Source of the DNA: Dipteronia dyeriana
Taxonomy: Eukaryota > Streptophyta > Magnoliopsida > Sapindales > Sapindaceae
Assembly (NCBI GenBank): GCA_032871835.1
Contig: CM065297.1
Span: 26,049,598 to 26,113,597, forward strand
Length of the DNA stretch: 64,000 nt
Reading direction: 5' to 3'
In this document: positions 1 through 10,068 of the stretch, in pieces
Position numbering within the stretch: position 1 is the stretch's first letter
Layout: every line of letters begins with the position of its first letter
Notes under the pieces: model-generated
Database searches by the model: none
What the model was told of the DNA's origin: nothing
What the model saw: the letters and a program-made list of their open reading frames with translations, nothing else
Position numbers and translations under genes: made by a program

Positions 1-436
1 CTCCATGGAAGTCAAGAAGATATTTGGTGTTTTTATTTTTGTTTTTTTATTTGTTAAGATGAATTTGTTTTATTTACCATTAAATATAGTGATGTGGTAT
101 TTTTTCCTTTTTTTTACTTAGTGATGTGGCATTTTTTCATCGGACAATGTGACTGTTTTAGTAACACTTAAAGGTAATTTAGATCTTTCGAAATCTTTAA
201 CCCGTCAACTATTAACTTTGACAGCCTAAGGTTAGTCAAAGGTACTTCATTATAATTTTAGCAAAAGTACAGTGCACTTTCAACAAAAATGTGGAGGCAC
301 TTCATTGCAATTTTCCCAAGCTTAAATAATGGCCATCATTACTTGTACCACCAAAATAATAATAAAGAGAGAGAAAAAGATAATTAAAGCTCTTCATCTT
401 AGAGAGAAAGGGAAAGGAAACTAAATTAAACTTTAC

Positions 437-821
437 CCAAGTAATCAGTCAAGACGCGGCCACTGGAGAAACGGTCGGCTGGTTTACCGGGAAATGTGTT
501 TCCATTAGGTTCTTTCCAGGAACCGCCAAATGATCTTCCAATATTTCCTGTATCAGCATATGAATCTCCAAATACGAACAGTTTTGATGGCTTGAAATCT
601 AACAAATGACTATGTTTATGGTGGTGGTGGTGGTGAGCCGAGCCCACCACTTGTTGGTTACCTGTACACACAAATTAAGATTGTTAGCCACCCAAAAACA
701 TTGAATGCTGCAGGGGAGAGTTTGATTAATGGAGGGTTGGCGAAATCATGAATGAATTACCCGAAAGAAGGGAGAGAAGAGAGAAGTAGAACAAGGAGGA
801 GAGTAGTTTTCTTGGTTCCAT
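437..821 (-). CDS. GDSL esterase/lipase, first two exons (gene continues off the left edge)
   Basis: Exon 1 (821-761) starts at the ATG at 821 and encodes a signal peptide beginning MEPRKLLSSLFYFSLLSLLS, then a GT donor at 760. Exon 2 (661-437) follows an AG acceptor and ends at a GTAAAG donor (436-431). The joined frame is open through both junctions. Exon 2 carries GDSL block I (KLFVFGDSYADTGN, with the nucleophile Ser) and the family continuation SWKEPNGNTFPGKPADRFSSGR. The family comprises secreted Ser hydrolases acting on lipids or esters; the Arabidopsis At5g03610 type is the closest I recall. An unusual natural HHHHHHKHSH stretch lies between the signal peptide and block I. Exons with the Asn, Gly and catalytic Asp-His blocks are not in the window. 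The intact frame, TATA box and splice sites suggest a live gene, but truncation cannot be excluded. Confidence 0.8.
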
Positions 822-933
822 AACAAGATATCAGGGAGAGAACAAGGCAACGACGATAGCTTTTGCGGTGACAGAGAGAGAGAGAGTTAGATATTTTAGA
901 ACTTAGAAGACAATTTGCCAACCTACACGTACG

Positions 934-944
934 CTTTTATATAG
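934..944 (-). promoter_or_regulatory. TATA box of the GDSL lipase gene
   Basis: On the minus strand CTATATAAAAG lies about 115 bp upstream of the ATG at 821. A CT-dinucleotide run (881-893) lies between them, a common plant 5' leader element. Placement and sequence fit a core promoter. Confidence 0.6.
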
Positions 945-2227
945 TAGATATGATTATGGGACTTATAATTATAGCAGGGAAAATTACACTGTAGCATCCA
1001 TAAGCTGACTTTGACTAACACAATATTATCATGTCTAAAATGCTTTACTTTACAAAAAAAAAAAAAAAAAAGGTGTAAAATGCCATAAAAAAGTATTCAA
1101 TATTCAGCATACAATAAAAATATTTTTATACCAAAAAAAAAAACAATCAAAGAGAATTTTTGTTTCTTTAATTTTTTTTTTGACATTTATCGAAAAGTGA
1201 AGATGTGATTATCCTTTGCATGCACCACACCACACCACAACCATAAGGATTCACACAAACCTTCCGTAATGGAAGAGACTCGAACGAGTCCCCTTCATAC
1301 CCGACCGTGGGGAGGAGGAGGTTCATGCAAGCCTCCCCTTCATTAAAAGTCTCATATTTTATTTTCTATATATATATATTTTAATTTTATATGTTATTAT
1401 GCATGAAAGGAACATCATTCCACTAGTAATTTTAAGCAAATTCCAACGAGGAGTGATTTGAGTAAATAAATCCAAATCACTTCCTCTATCAGCTAGACTA
1501 TAGTTTATATTCATACGGGGTATATATTTTATATACCTAGTAAGGAGATTATTAAAACTAAATACAAATCACAAAAAATAAGGGCACAATACTGGAAGCT
1601 AAAATTAATTGTTTTGGAGAAGAAATCGCGATCCTTAAAATTGATGGGGTTTTGTACTAGAATAAGTGGTTGACTCAATTTTATTTTCTTAATAGGAATT
1701 CAGCAAGGGGTGATGATCAGATGATCTTCTATAGCTGAGCTGACCGCTAGCTATGACAATTGTCAACCACTCAACCAAGGCGTCTTATATTGAATTTGAG
1801 GGACTGGCTACTGTACGCAGGAAAAAGGCTAGGTATGATACCAATCCCTTTACAAATCAAACAAAACCGTTGGATCGAGTAAAATCTTATCAAACGGTTG
1901 ATAATTGATAAAAGATTAAGAGAGAGGGTTTACCCCCTACTTGTTTCACCGGTTACTCCTCCTTATTCTCACTTTTTTATAAAAGAAGGAGATGAGCGCT
2001 CCTTTCGATCTGCTTCTGGAATCCGCGTATGGAGCTAAATCTCCTCTGCAAGCAATTTTTTGAATGTCTTTTTCTTTTTTCAGGAACATAATCAAGAAGA
2101 TTTTGATCGATAAAGGTGTGTTTGTATCTCAAAATTTTCCATATTATTGTGTTTTTTTTTTCTAATTTTGGAATTGTTGGATAATCGATGAAGATGATAT
2201 GAATTTTTGATCAAAGATCTGGCACTT
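945..2227. other. Intergenic stretch, no gene recognised
   Basis: AT-rich sequence with poly-A runs near 1050-1070 and 1125-1142 and a short TA run at 1369-1380. No protein family was recognised on either strand. The last few hundred bases may be the degraded promoter and leader of the WNK pseudogene. Confidence 0.5.
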
Positions 2228-3800
2228 CATCGCTCTGATTACTCTGAGTTTGTTGAAGTTGATCCAACTGGAAAAATTGGCAGAGTACATATACATCTCT
2301 CTATCTCTTGTTTTTAGTTAAAAGTTATGATTTTTAATATTGATTTTTGTGTTTAATTTTTGTTGCAGTACAATGAAATCCTTGGCAAAGGAGCTTCAAA
2401 GTCAGCGTACGAATCCAAATCCTGATTTTTTTTTCTTCATTTATTTAGATACCCATTTGAGATTTGTCTGATGTTTATACATTTCCGGTTCTTTTGGATC
2501 GATTTGTGTAATTGTGCATAGCTAAATGAGATTGTTTTACAAAATTTGATCTTTGTTGTGTGTTTAAATGAGTTTTAACAAATGGGTAGTTGGATTGATT
2601 TGTGAGGTTTGTTTGTGTTTGTGTTTGGTGAGAGCAATTACAAAGCATTTGATGAGTTTGAAGGGATTCAAGTTGCCTAGAACCAAGTCAAACTTTCTGA
2701 TTTCTTGCAAAGTCTTGAAGAGCTCGAGAGGCTCTACTGTGAAATCTATCCCATCAAGACATTGAAGGACAATAACATTATGAAGTTCTACACTTCTTGG
2801 GATGATACTAGTAATAGGAACATCAACTTTGTCACTAAAATGTTCACTTCTGGACTTGGAGACAGTAAGATTTTGTCAAAATTCTATCAAAACTATATGA
2901 TTTCACTTTTTGGGTCATTTGATCAGTTTGCTGATTTGCTTTTGTAGCATTTGATAGGTATAGGCTGAGGCAGAAGAACATCAGAGCAATGAAGCATTGG
3001 TGTAGGCAGTTCTTGAGAGGACTTCTCTATCTCCATAGCCATGACCTTCCTTTGATCACAAAAATCTCAATTGTGACAATATTTTTGTCAATGGAAACCA
3101 AGGAGAAGTGAAGATTGGGGATCTAGGTCTTGCTGCAATCCTTAAAAAATCACTTGCTGCTCATTGTGTTAGTATGTTTGACTTACTCAAATCTATGGAA
3201 TCTGATTTTACCATAACATATTAGTACTTGGATTATATTTTCCCAATAGAAAATTTTGGAATATTTGGTGGGTTTAATTGGATGGAGAATTTATGTATAT
3301 ATTGATGGTGTTTTTATTTCTTCAGGAACACCAGAATTTACGGCTCCAGAAGTGTATGATGAAGCATATAATGAGCTAACTGACATTTATTCCTTTGGGA
3401 TGTGCACTTTGGAGATGGTGACCTTTGATTATCCATATAGTGAATGCACTCATCCTACTCAGATTTACAAGAAAGTTATATATGTAAGAGCACTCTTTAC
3501 TTTAGTCTATCGATACGTTTTGTAACATTAGATGAAAAGACTAGATTTCATTGACATGTTTCGTTAACTTCAGGGTAAAAACCAGATGCATTGTACAAAG
3601 TGAAAGATCCAGAGGTGTGGCAGTTTGTTGAGAAATGCTTGGCTATTGTGTCTCTTAGGTTTTCTAGTAAGAACTTGTTAAATGATCATTTATTATAGAT
3701 CAAGGATGCTTAGTCCGAGTTGAGGCCACTAGATTATTAGGAATTCAATGGCATGAGTCCCCTCATTAGGCAACCTTATCTTGAATGGTGGATTTTTTGG
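2228..3800 (+). pseudogene. WNK-type serine/threonine kinase pseudogene (intron-containing)
   Basis: Pieces match the plant WNK kinase in order: DYSEFVEVDPTGKIGR (to 2285, GT donor), YNEILGKGASK (from 2369 after TTGCAG), FDEFEGIQVA-stop-NQVKL (about 2643), [15 protein letters not shown] and [20 protein letters not shown] (2715-2850), [20 protein letters not shown] (2985-3045), [14 protein letters not shown] (3110-3145), [20 protein letters not shown] (3327-3390), and a tail with SPLIRQPYLEWW (to about 3800). Introns are kept, so this is a decayed gene copy, not a retrocopy. Defects: the Trp codon before NQVKL is TAG; one base is lost at the HRD catalytic loop and its Asp is replaced; another base is lost at about 3578; a stop follows near 3700. 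Kinase activity is not possible. Functional WNKs regulate ion transport, flowering and clock outputs. Confidence 0.85.
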
Positions 3801-3880
3801 AGATTGTTAATTTGTGGATTTTTTTGGGATTATTGATTTGGGATTTTCTTTTGGAATTGATTGAAATATGTCATGGTTTT

Positions 3881-4098
3881 AGTCTCCGGAAGCATATTAA
3901 GAAGATGGAGGTTAGCAAGCATAGCAAATACTCTGTGAATCTTGCATGAAGTACACAGTAAAAAGGAAGGTTGTGGACATTTGAGGATGCAAGGACTGTG
4001 GGAAAGTTAAAGCAGGCGGTGCCTACACTTTGAACATTGCTAGTGTTGTGACAGTGAGAAGCACAATCCGTAGTTTGAGTGAGAAAACTGAAAGCTAA
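3881..4098 (+). pseudogene. RPL37A: Ribosomal protein eL43 (RPL37A) pseudogene, 5'-truncated
   Basis: Reads SLRKHIKKMEVSKHSKY, then, after a one-base deletion near 3929, CESCMKYTVKRKVVDI, a TGA where the family has Trp, and [17 protein letters not shown] ... [16 protein letters not shown] followed by TAA at 4096. This matches the C-terminal two thirds of the about 92-residue large-subunit zinc-finger protein eL43, with the four zinc-binding Cys still recognisable. The N terminus (usual start MTKRTKKAG) is missing. Frameshift and stop make it non-functional. Continuous coding with no intron fits a truncated retrocopy, but a 5'-deleted genomic copy is possible. It lies about 80 bp after the WNK pseudogene, in the same orientation. 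Confidence 0.85.
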
Positions 4099-5071
4099 GC
4101 CTACTGTTGGCTCGGGATATTTTCTTCGATGATCAAATCTTTTAAAATCAGTTTTGATGTTGATGAGTTTGTGTTTCTTGAGATTTCTTTATGTAGAAAC
4201 TCTTGGTTAGGTGATATAAACTTTTGGCTTTAGCTACTATGATATTTAATTTGCAATTTTATGTTGAACTTGATTACTTTGTTGGATTTAATCAAGTTGT
4301 GATTTTCTAGAAAAAAAATTGAAAAAAGGAGAAGATGTGAATTATTGAATTAGATTTGTGGTTTTTGTTTTTTAGAATGATTTGTGATTTTGTTTGAAAT
4401 TGATTTTTTCAGGGAAAATTATAAAATAACTCATTGATTTTTGATCAAATGTCAAATCAAACCCTCTAATTTGAACAATCAGGAAAAAACCCTATCATGA
4501 GATGATTATTAATAATCTTTAATATATTAATGGTAAATTGAACAAATACCCTTTTTTTAGGTCAGTTTTTTTTTTTCAGAACCGATCATTTTTTATATAT
4601 AAATTACTTATTGAAATTTACATACTAAAATGATTCATTTTGTTATGTGTGTGTGCATTGTTTTTTTTATAGCTACTTGGAGATCTATTGTTACCCTTAC
4701 TATATTTGACTATAGAATAAATTATACCAAACTCCTCTGAGGTTTGCGCTTTTATATTAGGAAACAACTTTATTGTTAATTAACAATCACCTCTCATGCT
4801 GTTAGGATTTGACTGTTAAATTTTATAGTTGACAATTAAAAAATAATAAAAGACAGAAATACACTTTATTCATCAAAAATCTAAAATAACTAATTACACT
4901 AAACTCTGCTGAGGTTTTCTATTTTACATACAGAAACAACTTTACTGATAAATGACACTCACCTCCTTTATTGTTAGTTAAAGTTGGTCAAATTAAATCG
5001 TAAAGCATTTTTACTATCAAAACTAAAGATATTTTAGTCATTTGAAGCATTTTAAATATATTAATTTTTTT

Positions 5072-5101
<30 letters not shown>
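4099..5101. other. AT-rich intergenic DNA with a diverged direct repeat, ending in a TA microsatellite
   Basis: Two related stretches of about 100 bp (about 4725-4815 and 4890-4985) share the order 'taccaaactcctctgagg', 'gaaacaactttact', 'tcacctc', 'tgttag'. This is the look of a dispersed plant repeat in two copies. A (TA)n tract at 5076-5101 is the insertion target of the following LTR. No coding potential seen. Confidence 0.5.
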
Positions 5102-5105
<4 letters not shown>

Positions 5106-6310
5106 AATAGTAAAATTTGGCTAGGGGTTAAAGAGAAATTTTCCACTCTCCTAGCCTGAATCAAAACCCAAATTTGACATTCATGAGACCCCGGGCGGAC
5201 CATAAAACTACCCCGTAGAAGCAAAGAAGGATCGCTGGGCTTCAGAATTATCAGGGATGAATCTAGGCACGACCAGGTCGAGCCCCTATGCTAACACTGG
5301 AATCCGGGCTTCTCGAGGCCACCTACCCAGGAACCTCAGTTCCTGGAGTCGGGCTCTAAAACCATCCTGTGAAAGCAAGGAAGGATCGCCGAGCTCAAGA
5401 AGCACTCGAAGTGAAGCCCGACAAGCAAAGCAAGCTTCCTCTAGGTTAAGGCTTCAAGAGGTCAAACTTAACTCGTAGCCTAAATTAGAAGCCCACCAAT
5501 CTCTCTAGAAGCCCGCTATCCCCTCCACGATACGAGTTGAAAGAGGGCCTCTAAGTAGATCAGATCCATGCTACCTCTTAGGAAAGACTACAGAGACATC
5601 TCAAGCTCTAAATGGTCGAGAAAAGTCCATCCCAAGCTACTGAGAACAGAACCGAAGCATGGGTCTACCTCACTCTAATAGAAAACGAGCAGTTAGCTCG
5701 ATGGCCTCTATGAAGAATCATGCAGTGAGTACATACAAGATCGTATCTATGATATAACCAACATTAATTCCGCGTACGTGTAAGTTAAGAGTTTGATTCC
5801 AAAAAGAAAACAAACTTATCTTCGTCAAAGATATCATCGAATCCGTTATCAATTCGAAGTCAACAACTTTCAAATAACGAATCCCGCCCGAAAAGGAGGG
5901 AACAGATTCATGGGATCGTGGCGGGATATTTATGAGTTAAAACCTATTTGGACCGGATATAAATAAGGCCAAGCAGAGACGAAAGAGAAGGAGAAATAGA
6001 GTGAAAAAAAGAGAGATTACATCAGGCCTAATTTTTGTGATTAGAACACGGCCATCATTGTATCTACTATTCGACAAGCACGAAGTTGCCACCTTTCTAT
6101 GTCCTAGAGAGATTGTGAGTGTGTACGAAAGGTTTCTGTATACCACGAGTGATTAATAATAAAGCTCCCATTTGCTATTATCATTCAAACATTCATTTCT
6201 ATCTAAGCAGGTCAGGTATCAAAGGTACCGACCCCGGCCACCACCTCCGTGGTAGTGGTCTTGAGGGTGTTAGTTGGAATTTCTCACCTTGAGCGAATTT
6301 CCCGTTAACA
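5102..6310 (+). mobile_element. Solo LTR (about 1.2 kb) in a TA microsatellite
   Basis: Begins TGTTAATAG and ends CCCGTTAACA, giving TG...CA ends with a short TGTTAA/TTAACA inverted repeat. Base composition is much richer in GC than the flanks. A TATA-like GGATATAAATAAGG (about 5954) and an AATAAA (about 6158) about 200 bp apart on the plus strand fit U3-R of an LTR. TA repeats flank both sides, so an exact 5-bp TSD cannot be read. No gag, pol or second LTR is present, hence solo LTR. The length fits a gypsy LTR but the family is unproven. Confidence 0.65.
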
Positions 6311-7078
6311 TATATATATATATTTAAATGGAGATTTTTTAAAGGTATTTCAAATTGAAGATTAAGTGAAAAAAATTGTTTTTAAAGTTAAGATTTTTTT
6401 TTTGGAAAGAAAAATAAGATTAATTAAAAATTAAGAATTTAAAAAAGAACGGAATTTTTCATTAAAAAAGCAGACTATCCAATCTAATTTAAAAGAAAAT
6501 CAAATTTAAAAAGAATTAAAAAAATCTTAATGCTTTAACAGTCCGTAGTTTCACCAATAACACAAATCACAATATCTTCCTAATTTGTTCGATCTCCTAC
6601 ATGAGAGATTAAGCCAGATTTCTTCCCAAAATGGAGACAGTTCGCCAATTCCATCAACAACACAAATCACAATCTCTTTCTAATATGATGCAATTTGTTC
6701 AATTTAAAAGGAAAACAGTACAAAATCTATTTATATATAAGAAAAAAATTAAAAGAAATAGAATTAATTTTTTTAAGTTTTTAATAAATAGAAAAAAAAT
6801 TTAAAAACATATTAGGTAGGAATTGTAAGTTTGCGACCGTGTGTAAAAGGGCAAACCTTATGGAAGTTTGGTATAATTTATTCTATTAATTCATTAAAAT
6901 TTATTTTTTAGATGTTTTGAAGTTTATTATTACTTATTTAAATTAATAATTGATTCTTTAAATTATTATTGTAAAGTTTATATCGATTTGTAAGTGGAAA
7001 TTATTAATATAAAATATTTAATTTACAATTTGAGAAAAAATTACTAATTTTGAATGCAAGAATTAAATACCGACAAAA
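6311..7078. other. AT-rich flank of the foldback element
   Basis: No gene recognised. A direct repeat of about 35 bp occurs twice (about 6553 and 6656; shared 'acacaaatcacaat' and 'cttyctaat'). The rest is simple AT-rich sequence. Confidence 0.4.
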
Positions 7079-7119
7079 CATTACAGGGAATTAGGATTTT
7101 TTTTATTCATCTTCAATGC

Positions 7120-7127
<8 letters not shown>

Positions 7128-7185
<58 letters not shown>
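7128..7185. repeat. (TA)n microsatellite
   Basis: Near-perfect TA dinucleotide run in the outer part of the left arm. The matching point of the right arm (about 52008-52020) has only a short TA run, so this tract has expanded since the arms diverged. Confidence 0.9.
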
Positions 7186-7190
<5 letters not shown>

Positions 7191-7249
7191 AAAAATAGAA
7201 ACAAAACAAAAAGAGAGGAATAGATTAATTTATATTAATACAATTTATT

Positions 7250-7663
7250 ATGCTAAAGTGGTTTCAATCATCTTTGAAGTTGTTCCTCGGAAATACTTTG
7301 TCATTCACTTCAATGTTAAAGTAGTTTCTAATAAGGTCAAAGTTGATTGGTTTCCAGAAACAACTACAACGTTGACTAGAACGTTAAAGTAGTTTCCATC
7401 AACGTTGAAGTTCTTTCAAACAAGTAACTGTTCAGTGAACAAATTTGACGTTGATTTCAACGTTAAAGTGGTTTCCATAACGTAAAACCAACGTCGAGTA
7501 GTTTCCATAACGTAAAAGTTGTTCCTTTTGTTAAAGTTGAATGGTTCCCAGAAAAAATTGCAACGTTGGTTAGAACGTTAAAGTGATTTCCATCAACGTT
7601 AAAGTTGTTTCAAACGAGTAATTGTTCCCATGAACTATTTTGACATTCATAGCAACGTTAAAG
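7250..7663 (+). repeat. Satellite array, left arm, segment 1
   Basis: Imperfect tandem copies of an about 165 bp unit built from related motifs of the form AACGTTAAAGTGGTTTCC, AACGTTGAAGTTGTTTC and TAACGTAAAAGTTGTTCC. Interrupted at 7663 by the CACTA insertion. Confidence 0.85.
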
Positions 7664-10068
7664 CACTGTAAGAAAATTGAATTTTCTTGACAGTTAGTCC
7701 TTGATAGTTTTTAAAAACTATCGAATAATATTAATTTTTTGACTGTTCTTAAAAATTATGAAGTTCTATTGATAGTTTTTTTCAAAAGCTATCAAGATTA
7801 GTTGACTGTTTTTTAAAACTGTCAATATTTCTCAAATTTTAAATTCCCTCTATTATTTTCAAATATATCAATTCCCATAAAAATTAAAAGAACAATTTGA
7901 TAATTTAAATATTTATACCAGTACCACCATCCTATTTGCTTAAAAATTGATTAAGGTTGGTTCCAGACCTCTTTCTTCATATATTTATCATTTACTGTGA
8001 TCTTTGTTTTTTGACCATCGAATCCGGTTATTTTCAGGTGAGAATCTTACAATATTTTAAGTTTTTTTCTTCTTTATTTATCTATATAGATTACTAATCC
8101 TAACTCTTCTTAAAGTTTGTAAATCTAAACTCCAAAATCAACTACATATGTGTGATTTGCACAAGGTTTTGGCCAATTCTTTTTTTTTTTCAATTAAATG
8201 TTTTTGTTGAAGATTCCATTTAAGGAGATCAAATATATATTTTGATGTTTGTGCTTTTTTTAACTGATATTTGTTGTTCATATTTTTTTTTGGGTTAATT
8301 TGTACGCTTATCTGTTGACTTATAAGGTACTTCTTTTTTTTTCCTTATATGTGTTGTATCTGACTATTGTATGTTACATGTTTGTAAAAATTATTAAGCG
8401 AACTAACAATGTCCGCGTTTTGTTCTTTGTTAAAAACAATTTTCCCTAAATAAACTCAATTCTTAAGTGAACTAATATTGTTTGTACTTTTTTTTTTCTT
8501 TCAGAAAATGATTTTGTAGGGAGATTCCATTTAAGAAGATTAAATATGTATTTTGATATATTTTTTTAACTATATTTGTGTTTGATATATATATATATAT
8601 ATATTGTAGAAAAATTTGTGAGCTTATTTGTTGGCTTACAAGGTGCTTCCTTTTTTTCATTTTCCTTTTCTAGTTGTATTGTATCTTCCTATTGTTTGTT
8701 ACATATTTGTAAAAATTCCTATGTGAACTAACATTGTATTTGTTCTTTGTTAATTATTTTTTCTATGTTAGCTAACATTGTAGTATGTTTGTTTTTTTGT
8801 TAATTTTTGTTAAAAAAATCTAGTACAAAGCATGAAACTTGCATTTACATGAATACTCAATTTGGAGATTAATTTTTTACTCTTTTTTTTTTCAAGAAAA
8901 TACTTTTGTAGGATGATTTCATTTAAGGAGATTATATATATGATATTTGTTTTTTTTTTGTTAACTATAATTGTTGTTGATATTTCTTTTTTATTTCTTT
9001 TGTAGAAAACTTTGTGAACTTATCTGTTGGCTTATAAGGTGCTTCATTTTTTTTTCTTTCCATTTTTCCTTTTCTATTTATTTGTGATGCATCTTACTAT
9101 TGTATTTTACAAGTCTGTAAAATTTTCTAAGTTAACAAACATTGTATGTGTTATTGTTCTTTGTTAATTTTTTTTTCTAAGTAAACTAACATAGTACATA
9201 GTATATATAAAACTTGCATTTACATTAATACTCAACTTGGACTACATTAAAATTCTAACCTATTTTTTTCTTTTTCATCTTCTTGTCTTATCTTGTCTTG
9301 TCAAGAAACTCCTTTCGTGACGTTTCCATTAAAAGAAATTAAGTATACATTTCATTTAGTGTTTGATTTTATTTTATTTTTTGCTGGGAAATGGTTGTGA
9401 GCTTATCTTTCGGCTTAAAAGATGCTACTTTTACTCTTATTTTTTTTTTCTATTTGTGTTATATTTTATTATCGTATGCTAAATGTTTAGGTAATAAATT
9501 TATAAAGGGATTACTATGTTATATAGTAGTTGACTTAAAATAATTTTTCTTAATTTTATACAAGTCGGCTAGAATGTAAAATTTACGAGAGTTGAATGGA
9601 GAGATTGAAACTACTATATTACGAACTTGTCAACTCTTTAGCATGATGATCTTGTGAAATCAATTTAGATTTGTACAATGACCTCAAGAATGATGGTTTA
9701 AGATAGTTTTTTTTACTGTAGTTTGATATTGGATTATTGATTCTCGTAATGAAATTTTATAGTGTTGGATTTTAAATAAGCTTTTGATGATGTGTATATG
9801 ATTTATATTATAAATTTTGTTTATTTGATTTTTTGTAAGGTATTAATTATATATAGAAAATTTTAAAAAGAATCTTGACAAAATTTATTTTGTATTGTTG
9901 ACAGTTTTCAATTGTCAAAACTTAATGATAGTTTTTAACTATGAAGAAGTCTCGACAGTTTAAAACTGTCAAAAGGTGCTTGACAATTTTTTCACTGTCA
10001 ATATCTTTATTGACACAGCCTTCATTGACAGTTTTTAATTGTCAATAAAATTCATTTTTCTTGTAGTG
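7664..10068. mobile_element. Non-autonomous CACTA (En/Spm) DNA transposon
   Basis: Left end CACTGTAAGAAAATTGAATT; right end, reverse complemented, CACTACAAGAAAAATGAATT. These are the CACTA-family terminal inverted repeats. The 3-bp direct repeat AAG flanks it (7661-7663 and 10069-10071), the family's TSD length. Removing 2405 bp plus one AAG restores the satellite unit (GTTAAAG|CAGTTTCC). Subterminal regions are packed with GACAGTTTTTAA/TTGTCAA motifs in both orientations, as expected for transposase-binding repeats. No transposase-like ORF exists inside, so mobility would need a helper elsewhere. Confidence 0.9.
8200..9440 (+). repeat. Internal four-copy repeat of the CACTA element
   Basis: Four diverged copies, about 300-400 bp apart (starting about 8205, 8510, 8900, 9305), each with a 'agattccatttaaggagat' block, then 'gtgagcttatctgttggctt', then 'aaggtgcttc' and a TTTTCCTTTTC tract. 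Copies near 8510, 8900 and 9000 also share 'ttttgtag', a splice-acceptor-like string. No coding sequence was recognised. Confidence 0.7.

Noticed and set aside
590..640. His6 codons as vector or expression-tag contamination
   Set aside because: The run lies inside a plausible plant exon with matched splice sites, a signal-peptide exon and GDSL homology on the far side; flanking DNA is ordinary plant sequence.
1230..1345. GC-richer patch as a tRNA or small RNA gene
   Set aside because: No cloverleaf, A/B boxes or RNA polymerase III terminator arrangement could be found.
5937..6146. 69-residue minus-strand ORF
   Set aside because: It is antisense to the TATA/R region of the solo LTR and has no recognisable domain.
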